From: Saprospiraceae bacterium
GTDB taxonomy: Bacteria > Bacteroidota > Bacteroidia > Chitinophagales > Saprospiraceae
NCBI GenBank assembly: GCA_020629965.1
Contig: JAHDCG010000035.1
Span: 1 to 34,145, forward strand
DNA: 34,145 nucleotides
Reading direction: 5' to 3'
Of the stretch, positions 1 to 8,337 are shown piece after piece. Position 1 is the first letter of the stretch. Each line of letters opens with the position of its first letter. Position numbers and translations under genes: made by a program. The notes under the pieces are model-generated. The model saw only the letters and a list, made by a program, of their open reading frames with translations. It did not search any database and was not told where the DNA came from.

Positions 1-111
1 ACTCACATTTCTATGACTTCATTTCACAATGCAAAGGTAGGAGAAGTAATGCGACAATTTTCGGTAAAAAAGGGTAAAAGTCGGTAATTTAGGAACTTTA
101 TTCCCGAAATA

Positions 112-279
112 TCAGGGATGTCCCAAAGTTTCGTAGATTTTTTCGACCGCCTTTGGACACAAAAAACCTTTAGGAAGGTTGCAATTTTCTTTTTTGAGTC
201 GATTTCGCAGAGTCTTCGGTGTAATCCCGTATTCTTCTGCAATTTGCAGACGAGTTTTGGTTTTAGGTTCTAAAATCAT
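112..279 (-). CDS. Small helix-turn-helix protein, 55 aa
   Basis: Reading the minus strand from an ATG at 277-279 gives a 55-residue protein ending at a TGA at 112-114. Its first half reads as a helix-turn-helix (RLQIAEEYGITPKTLRNRLK, about residues 10-29), followed by a short PKGFLCP turn and an IYETLGHP tail. This is the layout of small stand-alone HTH proteins that I associate with Bacteroidota. The likely role is DNA binding, possibly as an accessory factor, but the target is unknown. No partner gene is adjacent: the left side is the window edge and the right side is a long spacer. Another reading frame over the same DNA gives a 72-aa frame with no domain, which I consider a shadow. The call rests on motif appearance only. 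Confidence 0.6.
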   Translation of the reverse strand: MILEPKTKTRLQIAEEYGITPKTLRNRLKKENCNLPKGFLCPKAVEKIYETLGHP

Positions 280-1161
280 GAGGGTTAATAGTTTTGGTTA
301 CGGATTTATTTTTTTAAACACTAAAAGTAGTCAGACAGGAGCGACTGAAATCAGCCGGTTATCTTTAGCGGGCAAACTAAGACATGATTATCTTGTTGTA
401 TGAAACAGCATTGTATCATATCAAAACAACCACGAAATAAAAGCACTTACTATACTTAAAGCGGACAACGTTTTGAGCAGGCGAGAAATTCTTGAAGAAG
501 AAGAAGAAGAAGAAGAAGAAGAAGAAGAAGAAGAAGAATTTTAGCCTAATGTTTTATTCATTCTTTGAACGATTTACTGCAAAGATATAAAATGAATCGG
601 AAAATTCAAAACGGAATAACTTATCTAAGTTAGTTCCGCCGTTAAACGGTAGTTTTACGTTAACTTGTGGGTGGTCATAAAAGTAAGCCCATAACTTGTT
701 TTACCGGATTTCCGCCGGACAACAGAAATCTGAATTTGTCATTACATGACAAAAATCACCGCACTATCCCCCGCTTTTGCGGAGTCTTCCCTTTTCAAGC
801 GCAACTACTAAGTTCGCTCGTTAATTTTTATAAAAATTATACGCACATGTGTTTAGGTCTCTGACCTGTTGTAACTGTCTAAAACAGAACAAACAAAGAC
901 AGCTTTAGCGGGGTGCGCAGGGCAGTTTCTTGTTATATTCAATCAGAAAGAAGTGTGTCCAAAAAAAGACACATACGGCGCAGTCAAAAAATCACTCGCC
1001 TTGATACTGTATAACACGTACACCAACTTAATAACGATAAAAAACACCCAAACAAGCCCCCGCCCCGACAACTTAAATCTCTCCCCGCTTCAATTTTTCC
1101 CCGTCTCGCGCGTTCTCTCCCTACACCGAACGAATTTCTATCTTTGCCGTAAAATACCTTT
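280..1161. other. Long spacer without a convincing gene
   Basis: This stretch of roughly 880 bases separates the small HTH gene from the large outer-membrane gene. It holds the (GAA)15 tract and, at its right end, two TAnnTTTG boxes. Short open frames at 667-864 and 953-1189 have low-complexity translations with no domain or signal peptide. A frame with no ATG start runs from 404 into the GAA tract and would end in a run of glutamates. I see no RNA gene here. Confidence 0.6.
494..538 (+). repeat. (GAA)15 trinucleotide microsatellite
   Basis: There are fifteen uninterrupted GAA units. The tract lies in no supported gene and is more than 600 bases from the next start codon. Its length is unusual for a bacterial chromosome and it should be prone to slippage. 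Confidence 0.95.
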
Positions 1162-1162
1162 G
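1139..1162 (+). promoter_or_regulatory. Bacteroidota -7 promoter boxes ahead of the outer-membrane gene
   Basis: TATCTTTG at 1139-1146 and TACCTTTG at 1155-1162 both match TAnnTTTG exactly. No good TTG at the -33 spacing is visible. The second box overlaps the GTG start, so if it is used, translation must begin further downstream. Confidence 0.5.
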
Positions 1163-4100
1163 TGCAAAAAACGCCGCCGAGCCGAATAAATGTCCGCTTT
1201 TTCCTTATCGCTTTGACGAGATACGTCGCGGCGGTCTGGCTGTGCTTGGCGGGTTTTGTGAATGAGATTTCCGCGCAGTTTACGCCCGCAGCCGATACGC
1301 TGCCGACCGTTGCCGCCGATACTATCGCGGCGCCGGACTCGCTCGCCGCCGGGCTTGCCGATACTTTCGACCTGCGGCAGCCCCTGCCCGAACTTTCCAA
1401 TTTGCGCAGCAAAACGCTGCTGCTTTCGAAAGAGTTTACGCAGATAGACACCTTTACCTTGCTGTCGGTCACGGTGCGCGACACGACGGGCAGGCTACTC
1501 TCCCCCGACTTGTACGAAGTCAAAAACAACAGTATTCGTTTACTTTCCGACGCCGCGCCGCCTGCCGTTCCTTACGAAATTACTTACCGCGTCGCGGGGT
1601 TTAACCTCGGTGCGCCCCTCTCCCGCTTCGACAGTACGCAAGTCGTTTTTAATACCGACGGGCTGATTATCGGTTTCGATTACGATATTTACGGAGAGCA
1701 GGAAGCGTCGATTGTGGACTTTAAGGGGTTGAATTATCGCGGTAATTTTTCGCGCGGCATCAGTTTCGGTAATACCCAAAATTTGGTTTTAAATTCCAAT
1801 TTTAACTTGCAAATGGCGGGTGAAATCGGCGACGGCATCGAGGTACTTGCCGCCATTACCGACGAAAATATTCCTTTGCAGCCCGAGGGTAATACGCAGC
1901 AACTCAATGAATTCGACAAGATTTTTATCCAACTCAAAAAGGGCGGAAATACCCTCGTCGCGGGTGACTATGAACTGCGGCGACCGGCGGGGTATTTTAT
2001 GAATTATTTGAAAAAATTGCAGGGCGCGACTTATACCAATGACTCGGAAATCATGAACGGCAAGGCTCTGCTGCACAATCAAGGCAGCATCGCCGTGGCG
2101 CGCGGTAAATTTGCGCGTAATATGCTGACCGTGCAGGAGGGCAACCAAGGCCCCTACAAACTGCGCGGGGCGGCGGGCGAGCGTTTTATCATCATTTTAT
2201 CGGGTACGGAAAAAATTTATTGGGACGGGCAACTGCTGACGCGTGGCTTGGAAAACGACTATGTGATTGATTACAATCAAGGGGTCGTGACCTTTACGCC
2301 GCAGCGATTGGTGACCAAAGACATTCGGATTATCGCCGAGTTCGATTATTCCGACCAAAATTATTTGCGCTCTATCGCCGTTGCTAATTCGGAGTTTAAA
2401 ACCGATAAGGTCAAGGCCTACCTCAACGTTTACACCGAGCAGGACTCCAAATCACAAAGCACCGCCGCCGACCTCAACGACCGCGAACTGCTGGCCCTGC
2501 GCAACGCCGGCAACGTGCGCGACAATATTTTCCTGGAGCCGGCGGTCGATTCTCTCGCGGGCAAATTCGATGAATTTCGGGTGTTGTACGAATACCGTGA
2601 CACGCTGATTTTTTGCGAAAACGGCATTTTTCCCGACTCTGCGCTCGTTTATTCCGTCAATCCCGATGCCGAGCTGTTCACCGCTTCATTTGTCGAAGTG
2701 CCTTTCGGGGCGGGCGATTATGTGCGTTGCGACACCTGTGCCGCCAACGGGCAGGTGTACACTTGGGTCGCGCCCGACGAGTTTTGTAATCCGCAGGGAA
2801 ATTTTCGCTCGGCGCGGCGACTCGTACCGCCCGAGCAACGACAGCTTTTTACCGCCGGAGCGGAGTTTCAAATTTCCAAAAACAGTAAAATCATTACCGA
2901 AGTCGCCGTGAGCAACGACGACCCCAATCGCTTTTCCGACATCAATGACGCTGATAATCAAGGAGTTGCCGCATTCGCGGGTTGGCAGCAGGTGATACCG
3001 ATTAAGTCGGATAGCTCAGGTTGGCGATTGCTGACCAATGCGAGTTATGAATACAAACAGCGCAATTTTCTGCCGCTTAATCCATACCGTGCGCCGGAGT
3101 TTCAGCGCGACTGGAATCTGCCGACGGATAATTTGGAAATAGCAGACGAGCAAATCGGCGTAGCGGGAGTCACTTTGGAAAAGAAAAAACTCGGGCAAAT
3201 CGGCTACCGCTTTTCGGGCTTTTTGCGGGAAGATAATTATACGGGAACGAAGCATTCGGCTGATTTAAAAATTAATCGGGCGGGTTGGTTTGCCGATGTG
3301 CGGGCGAGTCTTTTGGAAACCGAAAGCACAACGGAAAGCACTCGCTTTTTTCGCCCGACGGGCACGGTGAGTCGCACTTTCAAAAAGCTGAAGGACTGGA
3401 AAGCAGGTTACTATTTTGAAATAGAAGAAAACGAGCGGCGGGCGATTTCGGACGAGGGATTTATTAGTGATAGTTTAAACCTACAAAGTTTCAGCTACCG
3501 CCGGCAGCGTTTTTTCGTCGAGAGTCCACGCTCCGATAAATTCAACATTTTGGCGGGCTATGCGACGCGAAAAGATTTTGCGCCCGTCGATACCCGCTTC
3601 GGGCAGAGTACGGATGCGACGGAGCTGACCGTAGCGGGAAATTGGCGGCAGGGGCGCAACGCGAATTTGGTCTATAATTTCTCCTATCGAGAGTTGACCG
3701 TGCAAGACAGTACGCTGACCACCGTCCGCCCCGCCGAGACCTACCTCGGGCGCGCCGACTACAACCTTGGGTTGTGGCGCGGGGCTTTGCAATCGAATAC
3801 GGGCTACGAACTCAGCAGCGGACAGGAGCAAAAAATTGAATTTCAGTACATCGAGGTCAATCCGGGCGAGGGAAATTTTCAATGGCGCGATTATAACGAT
3901 GACGGCGTAGTACAGGTCAATGAAATCGAGAATTTTATCTTTGCCGACAGTGCGAATGTGCAGCGGGTCGTTATTTACACCGATGAGTTTATCCGCGTGA
4001 ATACCGTGCAGTTCAACCAAAGCATTCTCATCAATCCGCGCTCGCTGTGGGTCGGTAAGAAAAAACTGCTCGGCGCGCTGAGTCGTTTTTCGATAAAAAG

Positions 4101-4845
4101 TACCTTGCAGATTTTGCGGAAAGTGCGCACGGATGAAGAGGTGTCGCCTTACAATCCTTTTCAGCTTGCCGTGGCGGATACCTCTCTCGTCGCCACCAAT
4201 GCGGGCATCAATAACAGTTTGTTTTTTAACCGCAGCAATCAAATTTTCGGCGGGCAATTTACCCGCACCGACCGACGGCGTAAGCGTGTCCTGACGACGG
4301 GTTTTGAGAGTAATTCTAACCGAGAAAATGCCTTGACTTTGCGGTGGAATATCACGCGCAGTATCGGTCTGAAAGTGAAGGGCGTGAATGGTTATCGGCA
4401 ACAGGACAGCGAATTATTCAATAACAAAGATTTCGACATCGACTACTACGGTATCGAGCCGCAAGTAACTTGGCAACCGAACAAAACCTTCAATATCACC
4501 GCCGCCTACAACTTTCAGGACAACAGAAATATCTTGGAGGCGGGCGCGGGAGAAAGCGCGGTGGTGAATGATTTAAACTTAGAATTGGTCTTCAAAAAAG
4601 CCTCGAAATCTACGATACGCGCCAAGATTTCCCGTGTGCAAATCGACTATGAAGGATTGCCGAATACGCCCGTCGGTTTTGCACTGCTGCAAGGTCTGCA
4701 ACCGGGCGATAATTACCTTTGGAATATCACTTTAGACCAACAATTGAGTAAAAGTTTGCGGATGAATATCGGTTATGAAGGCAGAAAAACGGGAACTGCA
4801 CCGGTGGCGCACATCGGACGGGCGCAGGTAGCGGCGACGTTTTAA
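1162..4845 (+). CDS. Large Bacteroidota outer-membrane / cell-surface protein (SprA-like features)
   Basis: This is a 1227-aa protein with a GTG start. A hydrophobic N-terminal segment ends at ISA-Q near residue 38, consistent with a signal peptide. The N-terminal third carries conserved-looking blocks (NYRGNFSRGISFGNTQNLVL, then ITDENIPLQPEGNTQQ and FDKIFIQLK) that resemble the repeated barrel-entry motifs of SprA-type and related Bacteroidota outer-membrane proteins. The remainder is rich in alternating hydrophobic/polar strands with aromatic girdles, as expected of a large beta-barrel. It is about half the length of SprA, so it is probably a relative rather than SprA itself. It is convergent with the SCO-like gene and separated from it by a hairpin-forming repeat pair. 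The start is uncertain: a TTG at 1213 would still leave a usable signal peptide. The cargo or role is not known to me. Confidence 0.6.
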   Translation: MQKTPPSRINVRFFLIALTRYVAAVWLCLAGFVNEISAQFTPAADTLPTVAADTIAAPDSLAAGLADTFDLRQPLPELSNLRSKTLLLSKEFTQIDTFTLLSVTVRDTTGRLLSPDLYEVKNNSIRLLSDAAPPAVPYEITYRVAGFNLGAPLSRFDSTQVVFNTDGLIIGFDYDIYGEQEASIVDFKGLNYRGNFSRGISFGNTQNLVLNSNFNLQMAGEIGDGIEVLAAITDENIPLQPEGNTQQLNEFDKIFIQLKKGGNTLVAGDYELRRPAGYFMNYLKKLQGATYTNDSEIMNGKALLHNQGSIAVARGKFARNMLTVQEGNQGPYKLRGAAGERFIIILSGTEKIYWDGQLLTRGLENDYVIDYNQGVVTFTPQRLVTKDIRIIAEFDYSDQNYLRSIAVANSEFKTDKVKAYLNVYTEQDSKSQSTAADLNDRELLALRNAGNVRDNIFLEPAVDSLAGKFDEFRVLYEYRDTLIFCENGIFPDSALVYSVNPDAELFTASFVEVPFGAGDYVRCDTCAANGQVYTWVAPDEFCNPQGNFRSARRLVPPEQRQLFTAGAEFQISKNSKIITEVAVSNDDPNRFSDINDADNQGVAAFAGWQQVIPIKSDSSGWRLLTNASYEYKQRNFLPLNPYRAPEFQRDWNLPTDNLEIADEQIGVAGVTLEKKKLGQIGYRFSGFLREDNYTGTKHSADLKINRAGWFADVRASLLETESTTESTRFFRPTGTVSRTFKKLKDWKAGYYFEIEENERRAISDEGFISDSLNLQSFSYRRQRFFVESPRSDKFNILAGYATRKDFAPVDTRFGQSTDATELTVAGNWRQGRNANLVYNFSYRELTVQDSTLTTVRPAETYLGRADYNLGLWRGALQSNTGYELSSGQEQKIEFQYIEVNPGEGNFQWRDYNDDGVVQVNEIENFIFADSANVQRVVIYTDEFIRVNTVQFNQSILINPRSLWVGKKKLLGALSRFSIKSTLQILRKVRTDEEVSPYNPFQLAVADTSLVATNAGINNSLFFNRSNQIFGGQFTRTDRRRKRVLTTGFESNSNRENALTLRWNITRSIGLKVKGVNGYRQQDSELFNNKDFDIDYYGIEPQVTWQPNKTFNITAAYNFQDNRNILEAGAGESAVVNDLNLELVFKKASKSTIRAKISRVQIDYEGLPNTPVGFALLQGLQPGDNYLWNITLDQQLSKSLRMNIGYEGRKTGTAPVAHIGRAQVAATF

Positions 4846-4923
4846 ATTGCTTAAGGGTTTAATTGTTTAGGCGTTTAGGACGCGGGGTGTTCTCAACAAC
4901 TAAACGCCTAAACCCTTAAACAC
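4846..4923. repeat. Inverted pair of degenerate 8-mer arrays between convergent genes
   Basis: At 4849-4879 the plus strand repeats units like GTTTAGGC with a period of 8. At 4895-4923 the complementary units (CTAAACGC, CTAAACCC) recur. The two blocks can pair as a long hairpin and may act as a bidirectional terminator between the stop codons at 4845 and 4935. Confidence 0.6.
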
Positions 4924-4934
4924 CCCGCCCCTCT

Positions 4935-5585
4935 CTACATCTCCTTATCCCTTTCCAAAATAATATCTCGCTCCGCCTGTCGCGGCATTACGATGGTGAT
5001 ATGCTCCAATAATCTGCCCATTTGCATTGGATCATTGGCATCATAATAGTTGCGAATGCGGCTGCTGTCGAGTAAAATAATTTGCGAATTATCCAAAATG
5101 TTTTGCTCGGCGGGAAATTTCAGGTTGTAGTTTTCCGCAGCAATTTTGCTTAATTGCGCTTCCGTTCCCGTGATAATTTTCCACTGAGCGGTGTCTTTCG
5201 GCAAGTTGGCGAGCGGGTCGCCGGCGACATGGGTGATAAAGAGAATATCGTTGCGGTCATCGAATTGCTCGTGTAGTTTAGTGAGGTTTGTCCACACAAA
5301 CTCACGCTGCAAATCACGGCTGCCGATGAAGTTGACCACGGCGGTATTTCCCGCAAAGTCTTCCGTACCGTAGCTTTCACCGTCAGCGGTTTGCAGCGTA
5401 TAAGGTTTGACCTCCCCGAACTCTTCCTTCAAATCGTCCAACAAATCCTTACGGTAATTGTAGCCCTGCGTCAGGTAATACCACGACCCGGCCGGCAAAA
5501 TGATGAGAATAAAAGCAAGCATTCCGACGACGCGCCAGTGAATTTTTCCTTTTTCAGTACCGGGATTATTTTCGGGTTGTGCCAT
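4935..5585 (-). CDS. Degenerate SCO1/SenC-family protein lacking copper ligands
   Basis: This 216-aa protein has one N-terminal membrane anchor (about residues 19-38) and a thioredoxin-like domain. The SCO-family scaffold is recognisable: YTLQTADGESY-DFAGNTAVVNF, then DDRNDILFITH-GDP, WKIITGTEAQLSKIA, and LLDSSRIRNYYDANDP. SCO proteins deliver copper to the CuA site of oxidase subunit II using a CxxxC motif and a distal histidine. Here the CxxxC position reads FIGSRDLQ (about 86-93), the distal histidine region reads ILDNSQIILLD, and the protein contains no cysteine at all. It therefore cannot bind copper in the usual way. It is the last gene of the oxidase cluster but lies beyond a terminator and may have its own promoter. 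A structural or assembly role, or a regulatory paralogue, is possible. Confidence 0.75.
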   Translation of the reverse strand: MAQPENNPGTEKGKIHWRVVGMLAFILIILPAGSWYYLTQGYNYRKDLLDDLKEEFGEVKPYTLQTADGESYGTEDFAGNTAVVNFIGSRDLQREFVWTNLTKLHEQFDDRNDILFITHVAGDPLANLPKDTAQWKIITGTEAQLSKIAAENYNLKFPAEQNILDNSQIILLDSSRIRNYYDANDPMQMGRLLEHITIVMPRQAERDIILERDKEM

Positions 5586-5655
5586 TTATTTGGATTTAAA
5601 AATCAATAATGATTTGATGTGTAGAAATGTGAATTGCGAAAAATAATATCACAGC

Positions 5656-5680
5656 GAGACGCGTTTTCCCGCGTCTTTAC
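5656..5680. repeat. Palindromic element, AGACG...CGTCT family
   Basis: The sequence GAGACGCG-TTTTCCC-CGCGTCT followed by TTAC forms a short hairpin. A nearly identical copy lies at 25491-25515, and related ones are at 25238, 25635 and 27696. Confidence 0.7.
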
Positions 5681-5750
5681 AAAACGAGAGTCCGTTGACA
5701 GAATCGACACAACGTTGACCGTCCACCGTAAAATCGTCCACCGTCTTTAC

Positions 5751-5806
5751 AAAAACAAAAAGGGAAGCAAACAGTTGAGAAAAATCTCTGCTGTCGGCTT
5801 CCCTTT
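5751..5806 (-). terminator. Intrinsic terminator after subunit IV
   Basis: The arms AAAGGGAAGC (5759-5768) and GCTTCCCTTT (5797-5806) are perfectly complementary. Read on the minus strand, the hairpin is followed by a T-rich stretch (complement of 5751-5760). It lies just downstream of the subunit IV stop codon at 5830 and marks the end of the main act-cox transcript. It may also work in the opposite direction. Confidence 0.75.
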
Positions 5807-5829
5807 CAATCTTTTTCGGAAACAGGAAT

Positions 5830-6270
5830 TTATCCGTGCAATTCCATCGCTTCTTCTAACGGAATAATTTCTTCATTCATTCCGTTGCTGTCGTCTTCCG
5901 CTTCTACGGGTAATGCGTTTTTCTCTTGAATCAACTCACGGCGGTTGCCCCAGCTGTTTCCTTCCTGCATAAAAGCAATGATACCCCACACCAAAAGGAG
6001 AACGGGTAACAATACCGACATCGCCATGCCCCGGACTTCGTAGCCCATGTGCATAAATTCGTAGATGATAAAGTATGCTTTGTAAACCGAGAGTGCAATG
6101 ATAATCAAACCGGCTACCCAAAGGGCCCAGCTCGTATCTTTCGCGCCTTCCCAGATGTGTCCTTTACCGAATAAAGAAACGCCTACTTCGACGAGGGTAA
6201 TGAATGCTAAAAGTCCCAATCCGTAATAGACTGCTTTGATAGACTCTTCATAAGTTTTATGTCCTGCCAT
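5830..6270 (-). CDS. Cytochrome c oxidase subunit IV family protein
   Basis: This 146-aa protein has three predicted membrane helices (about residues 16-35, 47-67 and 79-99) and an acidic C-terminal tail. Between the second and third helices lies KAYFIIYEFMHMGYEVRGM, which matches the conserved segment of prokaryotic oxidase subunit IV proteins in Bacteroidota. This small subunit is an accessory membrane component of the aa3 oxidase and has no redox cofactor. It follows the second subunit III gene after a 148-base spacer that begins with a perfect heptamer array, and it is followed by an intrinsic terminator. The acidic tail (EAEDDSNGMNEEIIPLEEAME) is longer than I would expect for a minimal family member. 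Confidence 0.8.
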   Translation of the reverse strand: MAGHKTYEESIKAVYYGLGLLAFITLVEVGVSLFGKGHIWEGAKDTSWALWVAGLIIIALSVYKAYFIIYEFMHMGYEVRGMAMSVLLPVLLLVWGIIAFMQEGNSWGNRRELIQEKNALPVEAEDDSNGMNEEIIPLEEAMELHG

Positions 6271-6276
6271 AACGTG

Positions 6277-6310
6277 GTTGGTAGTTGATGGTTGGTAGTT
6301 GATGGTTGCC
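6277..6310 (+). repeat. Heptamer array upstream of subunit IV
   Basis: Alternating units GTTGGTA and GTTGATG occur twice in perfect register, followed by a partial GTTGCC. The array begins six bases before the ATG of the minus-strand subunit IV gene. Confidence 0.85.
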
Positions 6311-6418
6311 GCTCTTACCTGCTTCGCTCTGCTCTTTTATCAACGTCCTGCCTATGTTTTTTGCTTTTACCCTTCCGGGCTTATTTCAATTTTTTATTTA
6401 GTCTGCCTTCTTTAGTTT

Positions 6419-7495
6419 CTACAGGAGGTAGAATGCCAAGAATACGAATACCCAAACCAAATCGACAAAGTGCCAGTAGAGACCGATTTTCTCGACCATT
6501 TCGTGACCGTTGTTCGCCTTGAGGTACAAACCGCTCATCACGTTAATCATAATGACCGTCAAAAAGGCGACGCCCGAGAATACGTGAAAACCGTGGAAAC
6601 CGGTGATGAAGAAGAACAGACCGCCGAAGGCTTTCGGGCCGAAGGCTTCGTTTTTATAGCCTCTGTACCCGTCGTCCGAACCTGCATTATTATATTTGAA
6701 CGCCCCGAGTTCATAAGCCTGAGTTGCACCGTCATAGGTAATGAGATAAGGGTCACCTGCATCAAAGGTCTCTCCTGCCATGTTTGTACCGTGATGGTCG
6801 CCGTCTCCGTGCGATGCGTCACCGTGGTCACCTGCATGCAATTGATGATGATTTCTCTTCACAAAATAACGATTAACAGCAATATCTTCTGTGTTAGGCG
6901 GCAAAAAGTAAGTCGCCGGCGGGTACTGCGATTTTTCATCGTCATCTACATCCGCAACCACCGCAGTTTTCTTAACAAAACCCGCTTCTAACAAATCAGA
7001 TTCACTTGCATAAGTACCGCTTTGGTCGTGACGCGAAAAGGGATTGGTCAAAGCCGTCATACCCTCTACGTTAATCAAATTATTCCACTCCCACGCCTGA
7101 CAAGAGAGGAAGCCGAGACCGCCAATGATGGTCAGCAACATCCAAAAAGCCGTTCCGCTGATATTGTTGCGGTGACCTTCCTGCACCCCGCGCACCATAG
7201 TCACGGAACTGATGATGAGGAGAAAAGACATGAAGGTAACGAAAATCAAAGGGAGATTATCGTTGGTCGTGAAAGGTGCGGTACGGAAGACAAAATCCGG
7301 CTCGGGCCAATTGGCATTACTAAAGCGCAATGCACCGTAGGCAATCAAAAAGCCGGCGAAAGTAAAGGCATCCGAAAGAAGGAAATACCACATCATGAGC
7401 TTACCGTAACTCGCCTTGAAGGGTTCATTACCACCGCTCCAATCCGTACCTTGTTGCTCTTCCGTTTCGTTGTGTTCGATGTTTATTTCTGCCAT
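6419..7495 (-). CDS. coxC: Cytochrome c oxidase subunit III with large His/Asp-rich periplasmic insertion
   Basis: This 358-aa protein has a five-helix subunit III core (helices near 33-53, 81-103, 113-135, 288-323 and 335-357). Family hallmarks are the LLSDAFTFAGF helix, FITGFHGFHVFSG and the terminal YWHFVDLVWVFVF motif. Between the third and fourth helices is an insertion of about 140 residues (142-285) containing a histidine/aspartate-rich run near 216-235 (HHQLHAGDHGDASHGDGDHH). By the standard subunit III topology this loop faces the periplasm. It is the second of two consecutive subunit III genes, 68 bases after the shorter copy. Two subunit III-like genes in tandem are usual for Bacteroidota oxidase clusters. 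The insertion may bind metal, but that is inference. Confidence 0.85.
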   Translation of the reverse strand: MAEINIEHNETEEQQGTDWSGGNEPFKASYGKLMMWYFLLSDAFTFAGFLIAYGALRFSNANWPEPDFVFRTAPFTTNDNLPLIFVTFMSFLLIISSVTMVRGVQEGHRNNISGTAFWMLLTIIGGLGFLSCQAWEWNNLINVEGMTALTNPFSRHDQSGTYASESDLLEAGFVKKTAVVADVDDDEKSQYPPATYFLPPNTEDIAVNRYFVKRNHHQLHAGDHGDASHGDGDHHGTNMAGETFDAGDPYLITYDGATQAYELGAFKYNNAGSDDGYRGYKNEAFGPKAFGGLFFFITGFHGFHVFSGVAFLTVIMINVMSGLYLKANNGHEMVEKIGLYWHFVDLVWVFVFLAFYLL

Positions 7496-7563
7496 TAGAA
7501 ATATTGTAATTTTATCGGAAAATGTTGGTTCCGATTATGCTGATTGTTCGTTATATAGAGTGA

Positions 7564-8148
7564 TTAATATGCCGCCAAAAAGAGGACGAACAGGTATAAC
7601 CACAAAAAATCTACAAAGTGCCAAAACCAAACCACGAGTTGAAAGCGGTGCTTCCGGCGCGGGGTGACTTTATAAGGCAAAATAAATGCGTGTAACAAAG
7701 CCATAATTATCGTCGATATACCCGCGAGCAGGTGTCCGGCGTGCGACGCGGTAATTACGTAAACAAAAGAACCCGAAGGATTTCCGTCTAAAAAGATACC
7801 GTCCGCGTTCATTTCCAGCCAGCCTTGGTATTGCAGGTAAATAAATACCATACCGAGGATTGCGGTCGTAATAAGCAGGGCTTTGTAAAAAAATTCGCTT
7901 CCGCGTGTGAAAGCGAAATATGCGCCGTGCATGGTCAAACTGCTGACGACAATGACGATTGTCGAGTAATTGAAAATGCTCGGAAAGTTAAATTCCAACC
8001 AATTTCCCTGCGCTTGTCTGACGATTAAGGCACTGGTAAAGGCGACAAACATCATCATCATACTCGCACACCCGATAATGAGGGCGAACTTTTGCGGATG
8101 AATTTTGCTGCGTCCTTTATTTATATTTTCAACTGTTGCTGTTGCCAA
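7564..8148 (-). CDS. coxC: Cytochrome c oxidase subunit III (short copy)
   Basis: This 194-aa protein has five membrane helices and no insertion. It carries the subunit III motifs SHAGHLLAG and VVWFWHFVDFLWLYLFV near the C-terminus. Subunit III stabilises the catalytic core and has no redox centre. In the compact loop between helices three and four (YQGWLEMNADGIFLDG) it lacks the long His-rich insertion of its neighbour. It follows the heme O synthase gene after a 189-base spacer that contains a C5/G5 hairpin, which may attenuate or terminate transcription. Confidence 0.88.
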   Translation of the reverse strand: MATATVENINKGRSKIHPQKFALIIGCASMMMMFVAFTSALIVRQAQGNWLEFNFPSIFNYSTIVIVVSSLTMHGAYFAFTRGSEFFYKALLITTAILGMVFIYLQYQGWLEMNADGIFLDGNPSGSFVYVITASHAGHLLAGISTIIMALLHAFILPYKVTPRRKHRFQLVVWFWHFVDFLWLYLFVLFLAAY

Positions 8149-8296
8149 GTTTAGTTTTTTTAGCGGAAGTTTTCGGAAAAGATTTCTTCCGTTTATTTTT
8201 AGACTATACTTGTTTTAAGTTTGTTTTTGTGTGGGTTTTGCTTTTCGATAGAACTTTTTTAGTTCAACTTGAATTTTAGTTTAAAATACATATACT

Positions 8297-8311
8297 CCCC
8301 CACATTGGGGG
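8297..8311. terminator. Possible hairpin terminator downstream of ctaB
   Basis: CCCCC-ACATT-GGGGG forms a strong short hairpin in the spacer after the heme O synthase stop codon at 8338. A second G6 run follows at 8314-8319. No clear T tract follows on the minus strand, so termination is uncertain. Confidence 0.4.
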
Positions 8312-8337
8312 TCGGGGGGTCTCCCATACGCATTTTC

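Noticed and set aside
667-864. A 65-aa open frame in the first long spacer
   Set aside because: No domain, low hydrophobic order, no promoter box close to its start.
3481-4401. A 306-aa open frame opposite the large outer-membrane gene
   Set aside because: No domain or signal peptide; the plus-strand gene has a coherent barrel-like sequence through the same DNA.
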